DNA of 43,197 bases from contig NZ_JABSPU010000017.1 in the NCBI RefSeq assembly GCF_013214815.1, forward strand, positions 1 through 43,197, in the 5' to 3' direction. A model generated the notes under the pieces. That model worked only from the letters and a program-made list of their open reading frames with translations, had not been told where the DNA came from and made no database searches. This stretch comes from Gilvibacter sp. (GTDB taxonomy: Bacteria > Bacteroidota > Bacteroidia > Flavobacteriales > Flavobacteriaceae). Numbering within the stretch: the first letter of the stretch is position 1; each line of letters begins with the position of its first letter. Positions 40,879 through 43,197 of this stretch are shown here, piece by piece. The translations under genes and the position numbers were made by a program.

Positions 40879-42746
40879 TATTGATTGATTAAAAAGGGCT
40901 CTCCCAAGAACGGCTTGGCGTATTCGTCTTCCAAACTACCGTTAATCACAAAATCCTCCATGTCTTGGCGCGAGATCTCACCGCGTAAATATTTTTCAAT
41001 CATCAGTCCGGCGATTCGTCCTGCCCAACGAGATCCCCAATAACCATTCTCTACAAACACTGCAATAGCAATCTTTGGGTCGTCCTTTGGAGCAAAGGCC
41101 ACAAAAATGGAGTGGTCCGTTAATTGAACAACTTCTCCATCAATTCGGGTAAAGTTTTCCGCTGTACCGGTCTTTCCGCAGATCTCAATACCAGGAATCT
41201 GAATATACTCCGCAGTACCTTCATTGTATACGTCAAACATGCCTTCAATAACAGGATCAAAGTGCTCTGGAGAGATGGAGCTGTAGTGTTTTTCCGTGTA
41301 TTTCTGTGGTAAGGTATCTACGCCTTTGATCTGTTTAATGATATGCGGACGGTAGAACCAGCCTTTGTTAGCAATCACAGATGCGGTATGAGCCATCTGC
41401 ATGGGCGTCATAGTGACCTCTCCTTGCCCAATAGCATTGGAGATAGTGGCTGTAGCGTACCAGCGGTACTTCGGATAGTTATAACTGCGGTTGTAAAAAT
41501 CAGAGTCTGGGATATAGCCCTTGCGGCCACTGGGCAAGTCATAGCCCATATAATTTCCAAGCCCAAAACTTTCCAAGTGATTGTGCCACGCATCTATTCC
41601 TTCTTGAGGGGTATCATACTTTTCAATGGTTCGCCGGTAAGCCGTACAGAAATAGGTATTACAACTGTGTGCAATGCCGCCTACAACGTCTAAGGGCCCT
41701 CGGTGGGCGTGGCAACTAAGTGGTTTGCGCCCTCCGTAATAATAAGCTCCGCTGCAATGTATACGTTCCTCTGCAGTGATTACACCTTCCTCTAAAGCAA
41801 TCAAAGAAGTCAAGGCTTTAAATGGAGAACCTGGCGCGTATTGTCCTTCTAAAACTCGGTCAAATAAAGGTTTGGCGATGGAATCGTTGTAAAGGGCAGT
41901 GTAATTTTTAGAGCGTTTTCGGCCTACTAGGTAATCTGGGTCATATGAAGGCGCTGTGATCAAGGATAAGATTTCTCCGGTCTTGGGCTCAATGGCAACA
42001 ATGCCGCCGCGTTTGTTTTGCATCAACAATTGACCATACGCTTGAAGTTCAGAATCTAAGGTCAACACGATATCGCGTCCAGAAACCGGAATGGTGTCAA
42101 AGATTCCTTCTTTATACGGACCAATATCTTTGTTGAAGCGATCCTTTTGAATGTACTTAACACCTTTAACTCCGCGAAGGACTTCTTCATATTGCTTTTC
42201 TATACCCGTCATACCGATATAATCTCCCAAGCGGTAATACGGGTTGCGCTTCATGATGCCGTCATTAACCTCTCCAATGAATCCTAAAACATTAGCAGAA
42301 TGGGCTACCTGATAGTCTCGCAAAGAGCGTTTCTGAATAAAGAAGCCTTTGTATTGATACATTTTCTCTTGCAAGGCGGCAAACTCTTCCTTGGTGAGTT
42401 GTGGCATAAAAGGCGATGGAATTCGTGGTGAATAGGTCCAGGCCTTGCTGAGCTTTTTGTCAAACTCTTCCCGGCTGATTCCCAAATCCTCAATAAAGGA
42501 AAGGGTATCCAAGTCTTTTACGTTTCGTGGAATGACCATGATGTCATAAGCCGGTTGATTAGCAACTAGGAGTTCCCCGTTTCTATCAAAGATGAAACCG
42601 CGCTCGGGGAAGTCATAAACCATTTTAATGGCGTTGTTCTCCGAGAGCTTTTGAAAGCTGGAATCATAGATCTGCAAATAGAAGAGGCGGGCGGCGAATA
42701 CCAATCCGCTACACAGAGTAAGTCCTAAAAGCAAAAGTTTTCTCAT
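40878..42746 (-). CDS. mrdA: penicillin-binding protein 2
   Basis: A 622-residue class B PBP. Residues 1-25 are the membrane anchor, 50-220 the dimerisation domain (FPERGFIFDRNGELLVANQPAYDIMVIP), and 225-600 the transpeptidase with Ser307-x-x-Lys310 (GSPFK), SCN at 361-363 and KTGT from 525. It cross-links wall peptides in side-wall synthesis with RodA. mreD is upstream with a 4-base overlap. Confidence 0.95.
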   Translation of the reverse strand: MRKLLLLGLTLCSGLVFAARLFYLQIYDSSFQKLSENNAIKMVYDFPERGFIFDRNGELLVANQPAYDIMVIPRNVKDLDTLSFIEDLGISREEFDKKLSKAWTYSPRIPSPFMPQLTKEEFAALQEKMYQYKGFFIQKRSLRDYQVAHSANVLGFIGEVNDGIMKRNPYYRLGDYIGMTGIEKQYEEVLRGVKGVKYIQKDRFNKDIGPYKEGIFDTIPVSGRDIVLTLDSELQAYGQLLMQNKRGGIVAIEPKTGEILSLITAPSYDPDYLVGRKRSKNYTALYNDSIAKPLFDRVLEGQYAPGSPFKALTSLIALEEGVITAEERIHCSGAYYYGGRKPLSCHAHRGPLDVVGGIAHSCNTYFCTAYRRTIEKYDTPQEGIDAWHNHLESFGLGNYMGYDLPSGRKGYIPDSDFYNRSYNYPKYRWYATATISNAIGQGEVTMTPMQMAHTASVIANKGWFYRPHIIKQIKGVDTLPQKYTEKHYSSISPEHFDPVIEGMFDVYNEGTAEYIQIPGIEICGKTGTAENFTRIDGEVVQLTDHSIFVAFAPKDDPKIAIAVFVENGYWGSRWAGRIAGLMIEKYLRGEISRQDMEDFVINGSLEDEYAKPFLGEPFLINQ

Positions 42747-43197
42747 CGTTTTTTGGAGCCAAAAAGGATGAAACTTATTAAGATCAACAAACTACTAAAC
42801 AGTGCCGAAAACAAGGTCGATTTTAAAACCAGTGCCCATTGACTCAGGCTAAAGACTTCCAAGCTAAACAGTATAAAATGATGCACAAAAACAGCGCCCA
42901 AAACATAAGTGATGATCCCGCCCAAAGGCATTTCAATGATCTTTACCACATTGTATTCATAGCTTATTCCAAAAGAGGTCTTTAAGAACAGTGGGCGGCT
43001 ATAAGCCATCGTTACACTAGCAACGGCATGAACCCCTCCGGTATTGCTAAAGATGTCCACAAATAATCCTAAAAGAAAACTACTAATGAGCAAAACGGAT
43101 CGATTTCCAGTAACCGGGAACCTCAAAATATAGATCACATAGAGGAATGGAACGATATAGCCAAATAAGGCCACATTGTTCAAAACCAACACCTGCA
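42743..43197 (-). CDS. mreD: rod-shape determining protein MreD, 5' partial
   Basis: The reading frame is open to the right edge, so the N-terminus is missing; the GTG at 43192 is unlikely to be the start because MreD normally has about 15 more residues before VLVLNNVALFGYIVPFLYVIYIL. The visible 150 residues hold about five membrane segments and the motif LGLFVDIFSNTGGVHAVASVTMAY. MreD is part of the Rod complex with MreB, MreC, PBP2 and RodA; mreC and mreB are expected beyond the edge. Confidence 0.9.
   Translation of the reverse strand, partial: QVLVLNNVALFGYIVPFLYVIYILRFPVTGNRSVLLISSFLLGLFVDIFSNTGGVHAVASVTMAYSRPLFLKTSFGISYEYNVVKIIEMPLGGIITYVLGAVFVHHFILFSLEVFSLSQWALVLKSTLFSALFSSLLILISFILFGSKKR

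Overview
The window looks like chromosomal DNA of a marine Flavobacteriaceae member (Bacteroidota). The gene orders coaX - outer-membrane protein - TPR - lptC - CNNM - ppiD and mreD - mrdA - rodA are typical of that family. So are a GYDIA-type GHMP kinase beside a class II HMG-CoA reductase, a POT transporter beside a dipeptidyl peptidase IV, and TAnnTTTG-type promoter boxes with no clear Shine-Dalgarno sequences. Both edges cut genes: an Omp85-type barrel on the left and mreD on the right.

Layout. 1-1156: 3' end of an Omp85/BamA-like outer-membrane protein. 1153-2614 (minus): three small exported proteins (YceI-like, unknown, lipoprotein). 2769-9948 (minus): an arsenosugar biosynthesis island with an AhpD-like peroxidase-like protein, the radical-SAM enzyme ArsS, a rhodanese, a TIGR04282-type glycosyltransferase, a purine nucleoside phosphorylase, the methyltransferase ArsM, a DUF547 lipoprotein, a TIGR04283-type glycosyltransferase and a membrane-anchored AraC-type regulator. 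A 162-bp imperfect palindrome sits just upstream of arsM. 10089-15006 (minus): a sulfur module with a DUF481 protein, two YeeE/YedE halves, a persulfide-dioxygenase-like MBL/rhodanese fusion, a TauE/SafE permease and a Crp/Fnr regulator. Three promoters here share a GTnAC-N4-GTnAC palindrome exactly 22 nt upstream of an identical TAATTTTG box, which predicts the regulon of the local Crp/Fnr protein. One of its targets, the larger YeeE half, carries an amber codon where the family has Trp.

15142-16786: a DUF4136-like lipoprotein, then a hairpin-rich repeat region around one small unknown ORF, ending at tRNA-Phe(GAA). The repeats keep their base pairing while their sequence changes, and they supply the stop codon of the ORF. 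16937-24493 (plus): coaX, outer-membrane and TPR proteins, lptC, a small membrane protein, CNNM and PpiD. 24528-26764 (minus): GHMP kinase and HMG-CoA reductase (mevalonate pathway). 26918-31360 (plus): DPP IV, POT transporter, thioredoxin-like protein. 31383-35400 (minus): ComEC, NlpC/P60 lipoprotein, LpxB, small membrane protein. 35563-39625 (plus): Prc protease, OppC-type permease, DNA/RNA endonuclease. 39622-43197 (minus): rodA, mrdA, mreD for rod-shape cell-wall synthesis.

Most of the window is conserved core genome. The parts that deserve attention are the Crp/Fnr sulfur regulon with its broken transporter gene, the structured repeat region at 15.8-16.7 kb, and the palindrome inside the arsenosugar operon. 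No CRISPR array, insertion sequence, integrase or rRNA was seen.
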